Positions 35,980 to 46,886 of a stretch of 64,000 nucleotides of DNA are shown piece after piece. Under the pieces are notes generated by a model. That model made no database searches. It was not told the DNA's origin and saw only the letters and a program-made list of their open reading frames with translations. A program made the translations under genes and the position numbers. Every line of letters begins with the position of its first letter. Within the stretch, counting starts at the first letter, position 1. The stretch is from Chlorobiaceae bacterium (lineage in GTDB: Bacteria; Bacteroidota; Chlorobiia; Chlorobiales; Chlorobiaceae), in assembly GCA_013335115.1 (NCBI GenBank), contig JAAXWQ010000003.1, positions 186,001 through 250,000 of the forward strand, given 5' to 3'.

Positions 35980-36882
35980 ATGAAAAAACAGATTCTCCTG
36001 GCAATCGGCGTCGCCGGGATGCTCGGAGCGCAACCCGTAGCAAATGCCGTTGCCGATATCCGGATCGGCATCAACATTCCCGGCGGGCCCGGATTTATTT
36101 TCGAAAGCCGACCCGATTTCATCTATCTGGGCGACTACGGCTTCTCGGTCTCCTATGGCGGCGCGCATGACGTCATCTATTTCGACAATGCCTACTTCAT
36201 TTTCCGAGACGGCTACTGGTACCGTGCCTGGGACTACCGTGGACCATGGGGACGCATCGACTATTACGAACTCCCGATGCCGATCAGGAGGCATGGGTGG
36301 AATGAGATCAGGCGTTATCGCGACATCGAGTACCGCAGGCACGACCGAAGGTATTGGGACGACCGCTTCAGGCGCGACCGGGAAGGCCGGGGCGGCACTG
36401 AAGAGCGTCGCAGGAGCGATGAGCGGCGTGGGCCGGACAACGGCCCCGGGTTCGACGACCGGAGGGCTCCCGACAATCGCCGTGGACCGGGCGCCCCGCC
36501 TCCTCCTCCGCCGCCACCACCAGCCCGTGAGCAGCGCGAGCCTTCCGGTCCGCAGATCATGAGGGAAATGTTCGGCCAGCCGCCGTCAGGGCCGCGCAGG
36601 CAAGCCGAACCGTCCGCACCCGAACGACGGCCTTCAACACCGGCTGGGCAACCCGGCCATGGAAGGCCACAGGAACCCGTAGCACCGGCTGCACCGCCAG
36701 CCCCCCCGGCGCCATCGGCCCAGCCTGGCCCGCAAAGGCCGTCGGACCAGCAGCGGATGCGGGACAAGCGGGACGACCTCGAGCGTCGTGACGATCGGGG
36801 AAATCGTGACGATCGGGGAAATCGCGACGATCGGGGAAATCGCGACGATCGCGACCGCAGGCCCGGCCCCGACGGCAGGTAA
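35980..36882 (+). CDS. Exported Arg/Pro-rich protein with degenerate repeats
   Basis: 300 residues with a clear signal peptide (KKQILLAIGVAGMLGAQPVANA). A short folded N-terminal domain (about 24-115) holds aromatic strands such as FRDGYWYRAWDYRGPWG. The rest is disordered, rich in Arg, Asp, Pro and Ala, with a run of eight or more prolines near residue 175 and DDRGNRDDRG-type repeats at the end encoded by 18-bp DNA repeats. I recognise no enzyme. It may be an envelope or extracellular surface protein. A longer open frame upstream (from 35872) lacks a signal peptide at its start and is rejected. Confidence 0.7.
   Translation: MKKQILLAIGVAGMLGAQPVANAVADIRIGINIPGGPGFIFESRPDFIYLGDYGFSVSYGGAHDVIYFDNAYFIFRDGYWYRAWDYRGPWGRIDYYELPMPIRRHGWNEIRRYRDIEYRRHDRRYWDDRFRRDREGRGGTEERRRSDERRGPDNGPGFDDRRAPDNRRGPGAPPPPPPPPPAREQREPSGPQIMREMFGQPPSGPRRQAEPSAPERRPSTPAGQPGHGRPQEPVAPAAPPAPPAPSAQPGPQRPSDQQRMRDKRDDLERRDDRGNRDDRGNRDDRGNRDDRDRRPGPDGR
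36787..36850 (+). repeat. 18-bp tandem repeats within the coding end of an exported protein
   Basis: Three full copies of an 18-base unit (CGTGACGATCGGGGAAAT and two near-identical) and a partial fourth, keeping the reading frame and giving repeated RDDRGN residues. Copy-number change here would alter only tail length. Confidence 0.85.
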
Positions 36883-36910
36883 GCAAACCTGGTCCGGGTC
36901 CGTTAAAATG

Positions 36911-36946
36911 CAAAGGCCGCTCTCCCATGAAGAAGAGCGGCCTTTG
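36911..36946. terminator. Hairpin between convergent exported-protein and sigma-factor genes
   Basis: 13-bp stem CAAAGGCCGCTCT/AGAGCGGCCTTTG with a 10-base loop. It lies between convergent genes (stop codons at 36882 and 36975) and serves both strands. T-runs are short. Confidence 0.7.
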
Positions 36947-36974
36947 TCGTACCTGGGCTGGATATCGGTTCCGG

Positions 36975-37874
36975 TCAGCTGCCGATATACTCCTTCAATA
37001 CCTTGTTGTAGGCCGACTGGCGAAGGCGGCGGATAGCCTTCTCCTTGATCTGTCGCACACGCTCGCGGGTCAGTTTGAACTTCTCGCCGATCTCTTCGAG
37101 GGTCAGCGGATTGTCCATGCCGATACCGAAGTAGGAGCGGATGACGTCAGCTTCCCTCGGAGCCAGCACCGACAGCGAACGCTCGACCTCGAGGGTCAGC
37201 GAGTCGCGGTTCAGGCCATGGTCCGGCATGTGGCCATCGTTCTGCAACACGTCGAGCAGGCGGTTGTCATCACCCTGCGCAAACGGGGCGTCGACCGAAA
37301 CGTGGCGGCCGGCGATCTTCAGGGTATCGGCCACATCCTGTGAATCCATGTCGAGCAGGTTGGCGAGCTCCTTGGTGTTCGGGTCGCGCTCGAACTCCTG
37401 TTCGAGCTGGCTGTAGGCCTTGCTGATCTTGTTGAGGGTACCGACCCTGTTGAGCGGCAGGCGGACGATCCTCGACTGCTCGGCCAGGGCCTGCAGGATG
37501 GACTGCCGGATCCACCATACGGCGTAGGAGATGAACTTGAATCCTCGGGTCTCGTCGAAACGCTTCGCTGCCTTGATCAGGCCGAGGTTGCCTTCGTTGA
37601 TCAGGTCGCCGAGGGTAAGCCCCTGGTTCTGGTACTGCTTTGCCACGGAAACGACGAACCGGAGGTTTCCCTTGATCAGTTTGTCGAGGGCGCGCTTGGC
37701 ACGCTTGTATTCGGGGGTGTCGAGCGGCATGTCATAGCCTTCCTTGATCGCCATGGTCAGCTTCACTTCATCATCCGCCGTGAGCAGATCGTATTTACCG
37801 ATCTCCTGGAGGTAACGATCGAGAGAAAGGCTCTCCCTGTTGGTTATTTGCTTACTTATTTTCAATTGCCTCAT
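36975..37874 (-). CDS. rpoD: Primary RNA polymerase sigma factor (RpoD/SigA)
   Basis: 299-residue group 1 sigma-70. The start [21 protein letters not shown] and [15 protein letters not shown] match Bacteroidetes/Chlorobi RpoD; region 1.1 is missing, which is normal for these phyla. Region 2 ([36 protein letters not shown]), region 3, and region 4 HTH ([28 protein letters not shown]) are complete. As the only sigma-70 of its size here it is read as the housekeeping factor. GAGGACC precedes the start by a few bases. The long leader (37875-38027) holds a hairpin at 37929-37951. Confidence 0.93.
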   Translation of the reverse strand: MRQLKISKQITNRESLSLDRYLQEIGKYDLLTADDEVKLTMAIKEGYDMPLDTPEYKRAKRALDKLIKGNLRFVVSVAKQYQNQGLTLGDLINEGNLGLIKAAKRFDETRGFKFISYAVWWIRQSILQALAEQSRIVRLPLNRVGTLNKISKAYSQLEQEFERDPNTKELANLLDMDSQDVADTLKIAGRHVSVDAPFAQGDDNRLLDVLQNDGHMPDHGLNRDSLTLEVERSLSVLAPREADVIRSYFGIGMDNPLTLEEIGEKFKLTRERVRQIKEKAIRRLRQSAYNKVLKEYIGS

Positions 37875-37928
37875 TGATTGGTCCTCTTTCGAACTTCACG
37901 ATACTTGCAGGAGTAGGGCACTGCTCAT

Positions 37929-37951
37929 CCTTCCGGAGATGTTCCGGAAGG
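37929..37951 (-). promoter_or_regulatory. Hairpin in the rpoD leader
   Basis: Perfect nine-base stem CCTTCCGGA/TCCGGAAGG with loop GATGT, about 55 bases before the rpoD start. No T-run follows on the minus strand, so it is not a terminator. A regulatory or processing role is speculative. Confidence 0.4.
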
Positions 37952-38027
37952 TAACCTGCGGGCATACGGCTTCAAGCTGGGAATATCCGAAAAAAAACTG
38001 ATTTTTCAGAGTGATTTAATTTGCACG

Positions 38028-40739
38028 TTACTGCGAAAGCACTTTCAGGTTCTCCTGCAGCTTTGAAGACAGCGAACGTGCTTCTTCCATTTTTTCATGT
38101 TCTTTTGCCACGACATCTGCCGGGGCGTTGGCCAGGAAGGCCTGGTTCGAGAGCTTTTTCTCGAGCGATGCGATGTATCCGGACACCTTCGAAATCTCCT
38201 TCTGCAGGCGATCCTTCTCCTTCTCGAACGATATCAACCCTTCGAGGCATATAAAAAGTTCGTTACCGTCCACCACCGATCCGGCCGATTGGGCAGGCCG
38301 TTCGGCATCCCTCGACAGGGCGACATCGCACCTTGACAGTGCCGGGAAGATCCTGGCAGACGACGACAGTGCACGCTCCGCATCGTCCGAAGCGACCCTG
38401 ACGACCGCTTCCGCGCGCAGGTCGTGTGGCACGTTGAAGGCGGAGCGAAGGCTGCGGATCTCGGAAACGATGTTGCGCACCAGGTCGAAGGGAGCAGCGT
38501 CCACGGAGCTCCACGAAGGGTCGGCCTGCGGCATGACCGTCAGCGCGATGCTCTCTTCCGTACTGCGGGGCACGATGGCATGCCAGACCTCGTCGGTAAT
38601 GAACGGCATCACCGGGTGGAGGGTCTGGAGCGCCCCCTCGAGCACGCGGACCGCGAGGCAGACCGCGCTCCGGGCCTCTTCGGGCGAAACCTCGCCGGAC
38701 AGCTCGCTCTTCAGCGCCTCCAGGTACCAGTCGCAGTAGTCGCCCCAGAAGAACTCGTGGGCGATCTTCACCAGGTCGTTGACCTTGAATCGGGCCATGG
38801 CATCGTGGTAGCGCTCGAGCATGGCGTTGTAGCGGGCCATGAGCCAGCGCCCCGAGTCCGAAAGGGAGCTGCGCTCCGGCACGAAGGCGGCATAGGCTTC
38901 CGCGAACTCCCCGAGGGAGGCGAAGTGCCGGTCGCGCTGCATGAAAACGAAGCGCGATGCGTTCCAGACCTTGGTAGCGAAGTTCCGGCCGAGCTCGCAC
39001 TTCTCCTCGCCGAACATCACGTCCTGGCCGAGCGGGGCGATGTAGACGATGGTAAACCGCAGGGCATCGGTGCCGTAGGCCTCGATCACCTTGAGCGGAT
39101 CGGGCGAGTTGCCGAGGGACTTGGAGAGCTTGCGCCCCTTCATGTCCCTGATGATGCTGGTAAAGTAGACGTCGCGGAACGGCACGTCGCCCCGGAAGTG
39201 CATGCCGGCCATGATCATCCGGGCTACCCAGAAGAAAATGATGTCAGGCCCGGTCACCAGGGTGTCGGTCGGATAGAAGGAGCGGAGATCCTCGTTGTCG
39301 CTGTGCAGCCCGGTCCAGCCGAGCGTCGTCAGCGGCCAAAGCCACGACGAGAACCAGGTGTCGAGCACATCCTCGTCCTGCACCAGCTTGTCGGTGCCGG
39401 CAAGGTGGCACGCCTCGTCATAGGAGGAGGCGACCCAGACATTGCCCTTTTCGTCGTACCATGCCGGGATGCGGTGCCCCCACCAGAGCTGGCGGGAGAT
39501 GCACCAGTCCTGGATGTTTTCCATCCAGTGGCGGTAGGTATTGATCCAGTGCTCGGGATGGAAGCGGATCTCGCCGTCGTTCACCGCCTTGAGGGCGGGT
39601 TCCGCCAGCGGCTTCATCTTGACGAACCACTGCTCGGAGAGGTAGGGCTCGACGACCACGTCGGCACGCTCGGAATAGCCGACGTTGTGCTCGTACTCCT
39701 CAACCTTCACCAGGTGACCGAGCTCCTGCAGGTCGTCGATGATCTTCTTGCGCGCATCGAAGCGGTCCATGCCACCGTAGCCGCAATCGTCGGTCATCCG
39801 GCCGTCCTTGCCGACCACGGAGAAGGCGGGCAGGTTGTGCCGCCTGGCCACCTCGTAGTCGTTCGGGTCGTGGGCCGGGGTGATCTTCAGGGCGCCGGTA
39901 CCGAATTCGATGTCCACGTAATCATCGGCGATGACCGGCACATGGCGTCCCGCGACCGGCACGACGACCAGTTCGCCGACCAGGTCAGCGTAACGAGGAT
40001 CGTTCGGGTTGACCGCGATGGCCACGTCGGCCAGGATGGTCTCCGGGCGGACCGTGGCAATGGTGATCGAACGCGACGGGTCCTTGGCCAGCGGGTAGCT
40101 GACATAGACGAGCTGGTCGCGGCGGGACTTCATGATGACCTCCTCGTCGGACAGCGCGGTCTGCGACACCGGGCACCAGTTGATGATGCGTGTGCCGCGG
40201 TAGACCAGCCCCTCGCGGTAGAGGGCGACGAAGGAGTTGACGACCGCCTCTGAGGCACGATCGTCCATGGTGAACAGGTTGCGGCGCCAGTCGCAGGAGA
40301 TGCCGAGCTTGCGCAGCTGCTTCAGGATAAGCCCGCCGTACTCGTCGCGCCACTCCCAGACCTTCGAGAGGAAATCCTTCCGTCCCAGGTCATGCCGGGT
40401 GACGCCCTCGCCGCGAAGCCTGCGCTCCACCACCGTCTGCGTGGCGATGCCGGCATGGTCGGTGCCGGGAAGCCACAGCGCCTCCTTGCCGTTCATGCGG
40501 GCGTAGCGGATGAAGATGTCCTGCAGCGTGTGGTTCAGCACGTGGCCGAGCGTGAGGCTGCCGGTCACGTTCGGCGGCGGCATCAGCACGGTATAGGGGG
40601 TGCGCCCTTCCCCGCGGACCCGCGAGCCCTCGGCATGAAATGAGCCGAGCGCCTCCCAGTGGGCACTGCGCCAGCGCTCCTCGACGACTTGGGGATTATA
40701 GGTTTTCTCGAGTTGCTGCGCGTTGGTCTGGTCGCTCAT
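38028..40739 (-). CDS. valS: Valyl-tRNA synthetase
   Basis: Class I aminoacyl-tRNA synthetase of 903 residues. HIGH-type motif in [20 protein letters not shown] (about 56-75), editing domain in the middle, KMSKS-type [14 protein letters not shown] (about 560-573), anticodon-binding helices, and a C-terminal coiled coil (about 820-903) typical of ValRS. Full length. It stands between rpoD (terminal gap 153 bp) and clpP, both on the minus strand. A weak hairpin with a T-run (about 37988-38012) could end its transcript. Confidence 0.97.
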   Translation of the reverse strand: MSDQTNAQQLEKTYNPQVVEERWRSAHWEALGSFHAEGSRVRGEGRTPYTVLMPPPNVTGSLTLGHVLNHTLQDIFIRYARMNGKEALWLPGTDHAGIATQTVVERRLRGEGVTRHDLGRKDFLSKVWEWRDEYGGLILKQLRKLGISCDWRRNLFTMDDRASEAVVNSFVALYREGLVYRGTRIINWCPVSQTALSDEEVIMKSRRDQLVYVSYPLAKDPSRSITIATVRPETILADVAIAVNPNDPRYADLVGELVVVPVAGRHVPVIADDYVDIEFGTGALKITPAHDPNDYEVARRHNLPAFSVVGKDGRMTDDCGYGGMDRFDARKKIIDDLQELGHLVKVEEYEHNVGYSERADVVVEPYLSEQWFVKMKPLAEPALKAVNDGEIRFHPEHWINTYRHWMENIQDWCISRQLWWGHRIPAWYDEKGNVWVASSYDEACHLAGTDKLVQDEDVLDTWFSSWLWPLTTLGWTGLHSDNEDLRSFYPTDTLVTGPDIIFFWVARMIMAGMHFRGDVPFRDVYFTSIIRDMKGRKLSKSLGNSPDPLKVIEAYGTDALRFTIVYIAPLGQDVMFGEEKCELGRNFATKVWNASRFVFMQRDRHFASLGEFAEAYAAFVPERSSLSDSGRWLMARYNAMLERYHDAMARFKVNDLVKIAHEFFWGDYCDWYLEALKSELSGEVSPEEARSAVCLAVRVLEGALQTLHPVMPFITDEVWHAIVPRSTEESIALTVMPQADPSWSSVDAAPFDLVRNIVSEIRSLRSAFNVPHDLRAEAVVRVASDDAERALSSSARIFPALSRCDVALSRDAERPAQSAGSVVDGNELFICLEGLISFEKEKDRLQKEISKVSGYIASLEKKLSNQAFLANAPADVVAKEHEKMEEARSLSSKLQENLKVLSQ

Positions 40740-40787
40740 GGGTGATACTGCATGTTTCCTGTTATCCTGCCGTTCGGGAAGGTCCGG

Positions 40788-41465
40788 TCAGTCGACCTTG
40801 GCCGGGGCCGGACGTTTTTCGAAGATCTGGTCGATGATCCCATACTCCTTCGCCTCGGTCGCGTTCATCCAGCGGTCACGCTCGGAGTCCTCGCGGACCT
40901 TCTGCACATCCTGTCCGGTGTGCTTGGCCAGCATCTCTTCGAGCAGTCGGCGGATCTTCTCGATCTCGCGGGCCTGGATGAGGATGTCGGTCTCCTGGCC
41001 CTGCGCCCCGCCGGAGGGCTGGTGGATCATGATGCGGGAGTGCGGCAGCGAAGCCCGCTTGCCGGCCGTGCCGCTCGCGAGCAGGAAGGCGCCCATGCTG
41101 GCGGCCATGCCCACGCAGACGGTCGCGATGTCCGGGCGGATGTACTGCATCGTGTCGTAGATGCCGAGGCCGGCCGACACGCTCCCGCCGGGCGAGTTGA
41201 CATAGATGTAGATGTCGCGCTCAGGATCCTCGGACTCGAGGAAGATGAGCTGCGCCATGATCAGCCCGGCCACATGCTCGTCGATGCCGGAGCCGAGAAA
41301 GATGATGCGCTCGCGCAGGAGGCGCGAGAAGATGTCGAACGCACGTTCGCCGCGGCCCGAGGTCTCGATGACCATCGGCACGAGCTGGCTCTGGATGCCC
41401 TGTTCGATCGCCCCGGAGTAGAGCTTCTTCGCGTGATGTTCGAAACCGAAATTGATATTTGCCAT
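40788..41465 (-). CDS. clpP: ATP-dependent Clp protease proteolytic subunit
   Basis: Serine peptidase chamber for Clp ATPases. From the ATG at 41465, 225 residues with catalytic Ser123 in GMAASMGAF, His148 in [13 protein letters not shown], the handle [20 protein letters not shown], and the C-terminal YGIIDQIF. A longer frame (start 41534) adds only arginine-rich residues without family similarity. The N-terminus lacks the common processing prefix, so little or no propeptide is likely. No clpX follows; the ATPase partner lies elsewhere. Confidence 0.95.
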   Translation of the reverse strand: MANINFGFEHHAKKLYSGAIEQGIQSQLVPMVIETSGRGERAFDIFSRLLRERIIFLGSGIDEHVAGLIMAQLIFLESEDPERDIYIYVNSPGGSVSAGLGIYDTMQYIRPDIATVCVGMAASMGAFLLASGTAGKRASLPHSRIMIHQPSGGAQGQETDILIQAREIEKIRRLLEEMLAKHTGQDVQKVREDSERDRWMNATEAKEYGIIDQIFEKRPAPAKVD

Positions 41466-41643
41466 GATCCGGAAACCGTTTGGATTGTTTAACCCCGAGA
41501 GCCGGAGCCGCCGGGAGAGCCTGAAAATCAACACCTAAAATACAGAGTGTGAACAAGAAATCCAGAAATCCGGTTCCTCTTTCCCTAAATTAATTTACAC
41601 CGGAGCCGGATTCGCCCGTATCCCCCCATAAGAGGATATTTAT

Positions 41644-41651
41644 TATCTTTG
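41644..41651 (+). promoter_or_regulatory. Candidate Bacteroidetes-type -7 element before thyX
   Basis: TATCTTTG fits the TAnnTTTG -7 consensus known from Bacteroidetes, 32 bases before the thyX ATG in an AT-rich gap. The sigma factor in this window is of the same short type. No convincing -33 TTTG is seen at the expected spacing, so the call is tentative. Confidence 0.3.
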
Positions 41652-41683
41652 ACGTTTCACCACCATAATCAAATCCGCCGGCC

Positions 41684-42334
41684 ATGCAGGTACGACTCGT
41701 CTCCGTCACCAACCCGCTCATCGAAATAGAGGGAAGGCAGCTCACGCCCGAAGGACTCGTCGCTTATTGCGCCCGGGTATCGAGCCCGCACCAGGAGACT
41801 CCCGACTACGAAAAGCTGCTCTCGTACTGCATCAGGAACAAGCACTGGAGCGTCTTCGAGATGGTCGACATGACCGTGGAGATCGTGACCTCGCGCGCCA
41901 TTTCGCCACAGATTTTACGTCATAAATCCTTCTGCTTCCAGGAATTTTCCATGAGGTATGCCAAGGCGCAGTCGATCGAGAAGTACCTCCCCCGGCGGCA
42001 GGACGACAAGAACAGGCAGAATTCGCTGGACGACCTCGATGCCGAGACCGTGAAATGGTTCGACGAGGCACAGGAGAAGGTCGCCGCATCAGGCATGGAG
42101 TTCTACGAGGCGGCGCTGGAGAAAGGAATAGCCAAAGAGTGTGCCAGGGTCCTTCTGCCCCTCGGCACGCAGACCAGGCTCTACATGAAAGGTTCGGTAC
42201 GGAGCTGGATCCACTACCTTGAAGTGCGCACCGACCCGAGCACCCAGAAGGAGCACCGGGACATCGCCGACGCGGTCCGGAAAATCTTCACGGAACAGTT
42301 TCCGGTGACGAGCCGGGCACTGGGGTGGGGGTAA
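41684..42334 (+). CDS. thyX: Flavin-dependent thymidylate synthase ThyX
   Basis: Methylates dUMP to dTMP using methylenetetrahydrofolate and FADH2. 216 residues with the ThyX signature at 79-91, [13 protein letters not shown] (consensus RHR-x7-S-x-R; the third residue is Lys instead of Arg). The conserved tail [22 protein letters not shown] and [16 protein letters not shown] are present. No thyA is in the window. ThyX is frequent in anaerobes and Chlorobi. It sits alone between clpP (divergent) and accD (convergent, nine-base gap). Confidence 0.95.
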   Translation: MQVRLVSVTNPLIEIEGRQLTPEGLVAYCARVSSPHQETPDYEKLLSYCIRNKHWSVFEMVDMTVEIVTSRAISPQILRHKSFCFQEFSMRYAKAQSIEKYLPRRQDDKNRQNSLDDLDAETVKWFDEAQEKVAASGMEFYEAALEKGIAKECARVLLPLGTQTRLYMKGSVRSWIHYLEVRTDPSTQKEHRDIADAVRKIFTEQFPVTSRALGWG

Positions 42335-42343
42335 ACGTCTCTT

Positions 42344-43183
<840 letters not shown>

Positions 43184-43301
43184 TTGCTATATTACGACTA
43201 AAGAGTTTACATTGCCCTCAAGATATGAACTCGGGACGAGAAGTCAAAAACAGCTTCCCGTCCATGCTTCGGCGAAACGCCAACGCAAACCGCACCAACC
43301 G

Positions 43302-46052
43302 TTGTCAAGACCTGCCCACCGCATACTCCTTGCCATGCTGCTGGCGATATCGTGCTTCGCCCCGTCGCCCGTCCGGGCAGCGCCTGCCGTGACGGTGGTC
43401 TGGCCCGACACCCTCGCCATTCCCGCCAGGCGTTATACGATCCTCCCGGCCATGCGTCCGGCACGCAAGACCGTCGGCCTCGCACTGTCGGGCGGCGGCG
43501 CGAACGGATTCGCCCAGATCGGCGTGCTGAAAGCGCTCGAAGAGGAGGCCGTCCCCGTTGATTTCATCGCCGGCACCAGCATCGGATCCCTTGTCGGCGG
43601 ACTCTACAGCGCAGGCTACACGGCTGCAGAGCTCGAATCGATCGCCGAAGCCCTGCCCCTGAAGAACATCGTCTCCCTCGACAACGATTCGCCAAGGACC
43701 GGCAGCTACCTGGAGCAAAAAAGCGTCAGGGACCGGGCATCGATCGCCATCAGGTTCGATGGGTTCAAGCTGGTACTGCCGAAATCCCTGAGTTCGGCCC
43801 AGTCCCTGACCAGGACCATCGACCTGCTCATCCTGAACGCGCCATACCACACGACGCACGAATTCTCCGACCTCCCCGTTTCGTTCAGGGCCGTCACCAC
43901 CGACCTCGTTTCCGGACGCCGGGTGACGCTGACCTCGGGTCCGCTCTCTGAAGCCATGCGCGCCAGCAGCACCATCCCGGTCATCTACCAGCCCATCGAA
44001 CGCAACGGTCTCAAGCTCGCCGACGGGGGGCTCGTCGCCAACCTGCCGGTCGACGAACTCGACATGGCCGGTGCTGAATACAAGGTCGCCGTCGATACGC
44101 ACGGCAAGATGTACAAGGATGGCGACGACCTCGACATCCCGTGGAAAGCCGCCGACCAGGCGATGACCATCCTCACGCAGGTGCAGTACCCGGTCCAGCT
44201 CGACCAGGCCGACATGGTCATCACCCCGGACCTCAACGACCACAAAGCCACCGACATTTCAGACATCCGGAACCTCATCGACCTCGGCTACGCCAAAGGC
44301 AGGCTGCTCGCCTCGACCATCAACCGGAACATACAGCTCATACACGCCAACGACACCGACATCCGACGCTTTGCAAAGACCATTCAGGGAATCGGGGAGG
44401 GACCGGAATCCATCGAGCAGCTGAGGACGGCAAGGGGCATCATCCGGAATTCGACGCACCTGAAGGCAGCCCTGCGCGAACTGCTCTCCACCGACCTTTT
44501 CACGACTGCCCATGCCGAAATCGATCCGAAGCAGCGCTCGGTCGTCTTCTTCCTCACGCCGCTTCCCCGGATCGAACGGGTCGAAATATCCGGCGGACCG
44601 ACCGACGCCGTCAGCGAAGAGGAGCTGAAGGATGCCTTCAAGTCCATCACCGGCACGATGTACACCAACGCCATGGGGACGAAGTCGATGGAAAAGCTGG
44701 TCAGGCTTTACAGGAACAAGGGCTACAGCCTGGTGGGTATCGACGGGACCTCGATCGACGGCGGCAGGCTACGCATCAGGCTCACCTCCGGTCTGATCGA
44801 TTCGATCAGCATAACGCAGGACAGGAAGCTGACGAAAGATACTCCGATCAGGCGCGAGCTGGAGGTCGACACCTCAACGGCGTTCAGTCTGGACATGGTG
44901 AAAAGATCAGTCGACAACCTCTACGGCACCGGGGTGTTCAACCGGGTTTCCGTGAGTACGGAATCACCTGTGCCCGAAAAGGGGAAGCAGGCCAGCCGCA
45001 TGAACATCCGCCTTGATGAAAAACCGGCCACCGTCCTTCGCCTCGGGCTCAGGTACGACGAAACCTCGAACGCGCAGATGCTGCTCGACTTACGGAACGA
45101 AAACCTCAACGGGTCGGCAAACTCCATCGGCGGCTGGGCGAAGACAAGCCAGGACAACAACCGCGTCAATTTCGAGTATGGCGTCCCAAGGATCGGCAGG
45201 ACTCCCCTGACGCTCTACACGAAAGCATTTTACGACCAGAGGGACTTCGAAACCCGCCAGAAGCTCCTGAATCCGTCACCGGGCCAGTTGCCGCAACCCC
45301 TGGGAATCCAACGATTCGGCGTCACGGCGGCGTTCGGCACGCAAATCAGGACCAACGGAAGGCTCATCGGGGATGTAACCCTGCAGAACGCACAGTCATA
45401 TGCGCGCAAGGGAGGAACGGCTGCCATCGCCACGGAAAAGGTCTCGCTGGCGTCCGTAGGTGCGCAGTTCAACCTCGACACGAGGGACAACTCCTTCCTG
45501 CCGTCGGACGGCAGGTATACAAACATCAGGTACACCTCGGCATACAGGGTCGACGAGGAGGATCTCGGCTATTGGCAGCTAGCCGGCTCCCATGAAGAGA
45601 ACTTCAGCATCTCCGGCAGCACCACCCTGCAGGTTTCCGCCATCGGAGGCATCAGCAGCCCGACAATCCCCTTCAGCGAAAGGTTCTTCCTCGGCGGCAT
45701 GGGCAACAATTACAGCTACCGGTTCATCGGGCTGAAGGAGAACGACCTCATCGGCAACAACATCGCCGTGGCAGGGGCCATGCTGCGTTACAAATCACCC
45801 GTCCAGATCATTTTCCCGACCTCGTTCATCGGGGCCTACAACATCGGCAATGTCTGGCAGGTACGGCAGAGGATGTCGGTCAAGGAGCTGGTCCAGGGCA
45901 TCGGTGCAGGATTGGTCTGGGAAACACCGCTGGGCCCGGCACGCCTGACCGCGTCGAAAGCGTTCGCCTTCGAATCGAACGAAGTGAAAGACCAGGCCGA
46001 ACTCGATTTTTCCAGGCTGATCATCTATTTCAGCCTGGGCCATGACTTCTGA
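43302..46052 (+). CDS. Patatin-like phospholipase fused to POTRA/BamA-type barrel (type Vd-like)
   Basis: Surface protein with three parts. A signal peptide is followed by a patatin domain (about 55-360) with oxyanion GGGANG (64-69), nucleophile Ser93 in GTSIG, and catalytic Asp in DGG (about 241). Then come two or three POTRA-like repeats (about 380-600; [12 protein letters not shown] and [12 protein letters not shown]), and a C-terminal BamA-type beta-barrel (about 610-916) ending in the aromatic YFSLGHDF. This is the arrangement of type Vd (PlpD-like) autotransporters. The start is uncertain. I use TTG 43302, which gives a perfect signal peptide; ATG 43335 and TTG 43212 are alternatives. 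Confidence 0.85.
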   Translation: MSRPAHRILLAMLLAISCFAPSPVRAAPAVTVVWPDTLAIPARRYTILPAMRPARKTVGLALSGGGANGFAQIGVLKALEEEAVPVDFIAGTSIGSLVGGLYSAGYTAAELESIAEALPLKNIVSLDNDSPRTGSYLEQKSVRDRASIAIRFDGFKLVLPKSLSSAQSLTRTIDLLILNAPYHTTHEFSDLPVSFRAVTTDLVSGRRVTLTSGPLSEAMRASSTIPVIYQPIERNGLKLADGGLVANLPVDELDMAGAEYKVAVDTHGKMYKDGDDLDIPWKAADQAMTILTQVQYPVQLDQADMVITPDLNDHKATDISDIRNLIDLGYAKGRLLASTINRNIQLIHANDTDIRRFAKTIQGIGEGPESIEQLRTARGIIRNSTHLKAALRELLSTDLFTTAHAEIDPKQRSVVFFLTPLPRIERVEISGGPTDAVSEEELKDAFKSITGTMYTNAMGTKSMEKLVRLYRNKGYSLVGIDGTSIDGGRLRIRLTSGLIDSISITQDRKLTKDTPIRRELEVDTSTAFSLDMVKRSVDNLYGTGVFNRVSVSTESPVPEKGKQASRMNIRLDEKPATVLRLGLRYDETSNAQMLLDLRNENLNGSANSIGGWAKTSQDNNRVNFEYGVPRIGRTPLTLYTKAFYDQRDFETRQKLLNPSPGQLPQPLGIQRFGVTAAFGTQIRTNGRLIGDVTLQNAQSYARKGGTAAIATEKVSLASVGAQFNLDTRDNSFLPSDGRYTNIRYTSAYRVDEEDLGYWQLAGSHEENFSISGSTTLQVSAIGGISSPTIPFSERFFLGGMGNNYSYRFIGLKENDLIGNNIAVAGAMLRYKSPVQIIFPTSFIGAYNIGNVWQVRQRMSVKELVQGIGAGLVWETPLGPARLTASKAFAFESNEVKDQAELDFSRLIIYFSLGHDF

Positions 46053-46105
46053 TTGCAACCGCGGCCCGCTACCGGGTACGGGCCAAACCCTTGATCCACT
46101 CCAGA

Positions 46106-46882
46106 GTGACCTCACGCAGTAAACCGAACATACTCGTCTGCAACGACGACGGCATCGAAGGGCCGGGAATCCACGCCCTTGCCGCATCCATGAAAAAGAT
46201 CGGCAACGTCACGGTGGTGGCCCCGGCCGAACCACACAGCGGCATGAGCCACGCCATGACCCTCGGCGAACCGCTTCGGATCAGGGAGTACTCGAGGAAC
46301 AACCGGTTCTTCGGCCATACCGTGTCGGGCACCCCGGTCGATTGTGTCAAGGTTGCCCTGAGCCATATCCTCAAGAAAAAGCCGGACCTGATCGTCTCGG
46401 GGATCAACTACGGGAGCAACACCGCCATGAACACCCTCTACTCGGGCACGGTCGCCGCGGCCCTGGAAGGGGTGCTGCAGGGAATCCCGTCGCTCGCCTT
46501 CTCGCTGACGACCTACGTTGACGCCGACTTCACCTACGCGGCAAAGTTCGCCAGGACGCTGGCCAGGGAGGTGCTGGTCCGGGGGTTGCCGCCGGACACG
46601 ATCCTCTCGTCCAACATCCCGAACCTGCCGGAACAGGAGATACGAGGCGTCCTGGTCACCTCGCAGGGGAAGTCCAGGTGGGAGGAGGCGGCCATCGAGC
46701 GCAACGACATGTACGGCAACCCCTACTACTGGCTCAGCGGCACCCTGCAGCTGCATGACCATGACCTTAGCAGCGACGAGTATGCGGTGCGCCACCATTA
46801 CGTAGCCGTCACCCCCCTCTCATGCGACTTCACCGCGCACGGATTCAGGGCCGAGCTGCTGAACTGGCCATTAAACAAGTGA
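46106..46882 (+). CDS. surE: 5'/3'-nucleotidase SurE
   Basis: Metal-dependent nucleotidase acting on nucleoside monophosphates, also called survival protein E. 258 residues from GTG 46106, with [15 protein letters not shown] (metal-binding Asp pair), [54 protein letters not shown], and the conserved C-terminal part. A TTG five codons upstream is also possible. It lies 53 bp after the barrel gene and four bases before bshC, so it is translated with it. Stress-period nucleotide salvage is the family's general role. Confidence 0.93.
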   Translation: MTSRSKPNILVCNDDGIEGPGIHALAASMKKIGNVTVVAPAEPHSGMSHAMTLGEPLRIREYSRNNRFFGHTVSGTPVDCVKVALSHILKKKPDLIVSGINYGSNTAMNTLYSGTVAAALEGVLQGIPSLAFSLTTYVDADFTYAAKFARTLAREVLVRGLPPDTILSSNIPNLPEQEIRGVLVTSQGKSRWEEAAIERNDMYGNPYYWLSGTLQLHDHDLSSDEYAVRHHYVAVTPLSCDFTAHGFRAELLNWPLNK

Positions 46883-46886
46883 CCCC

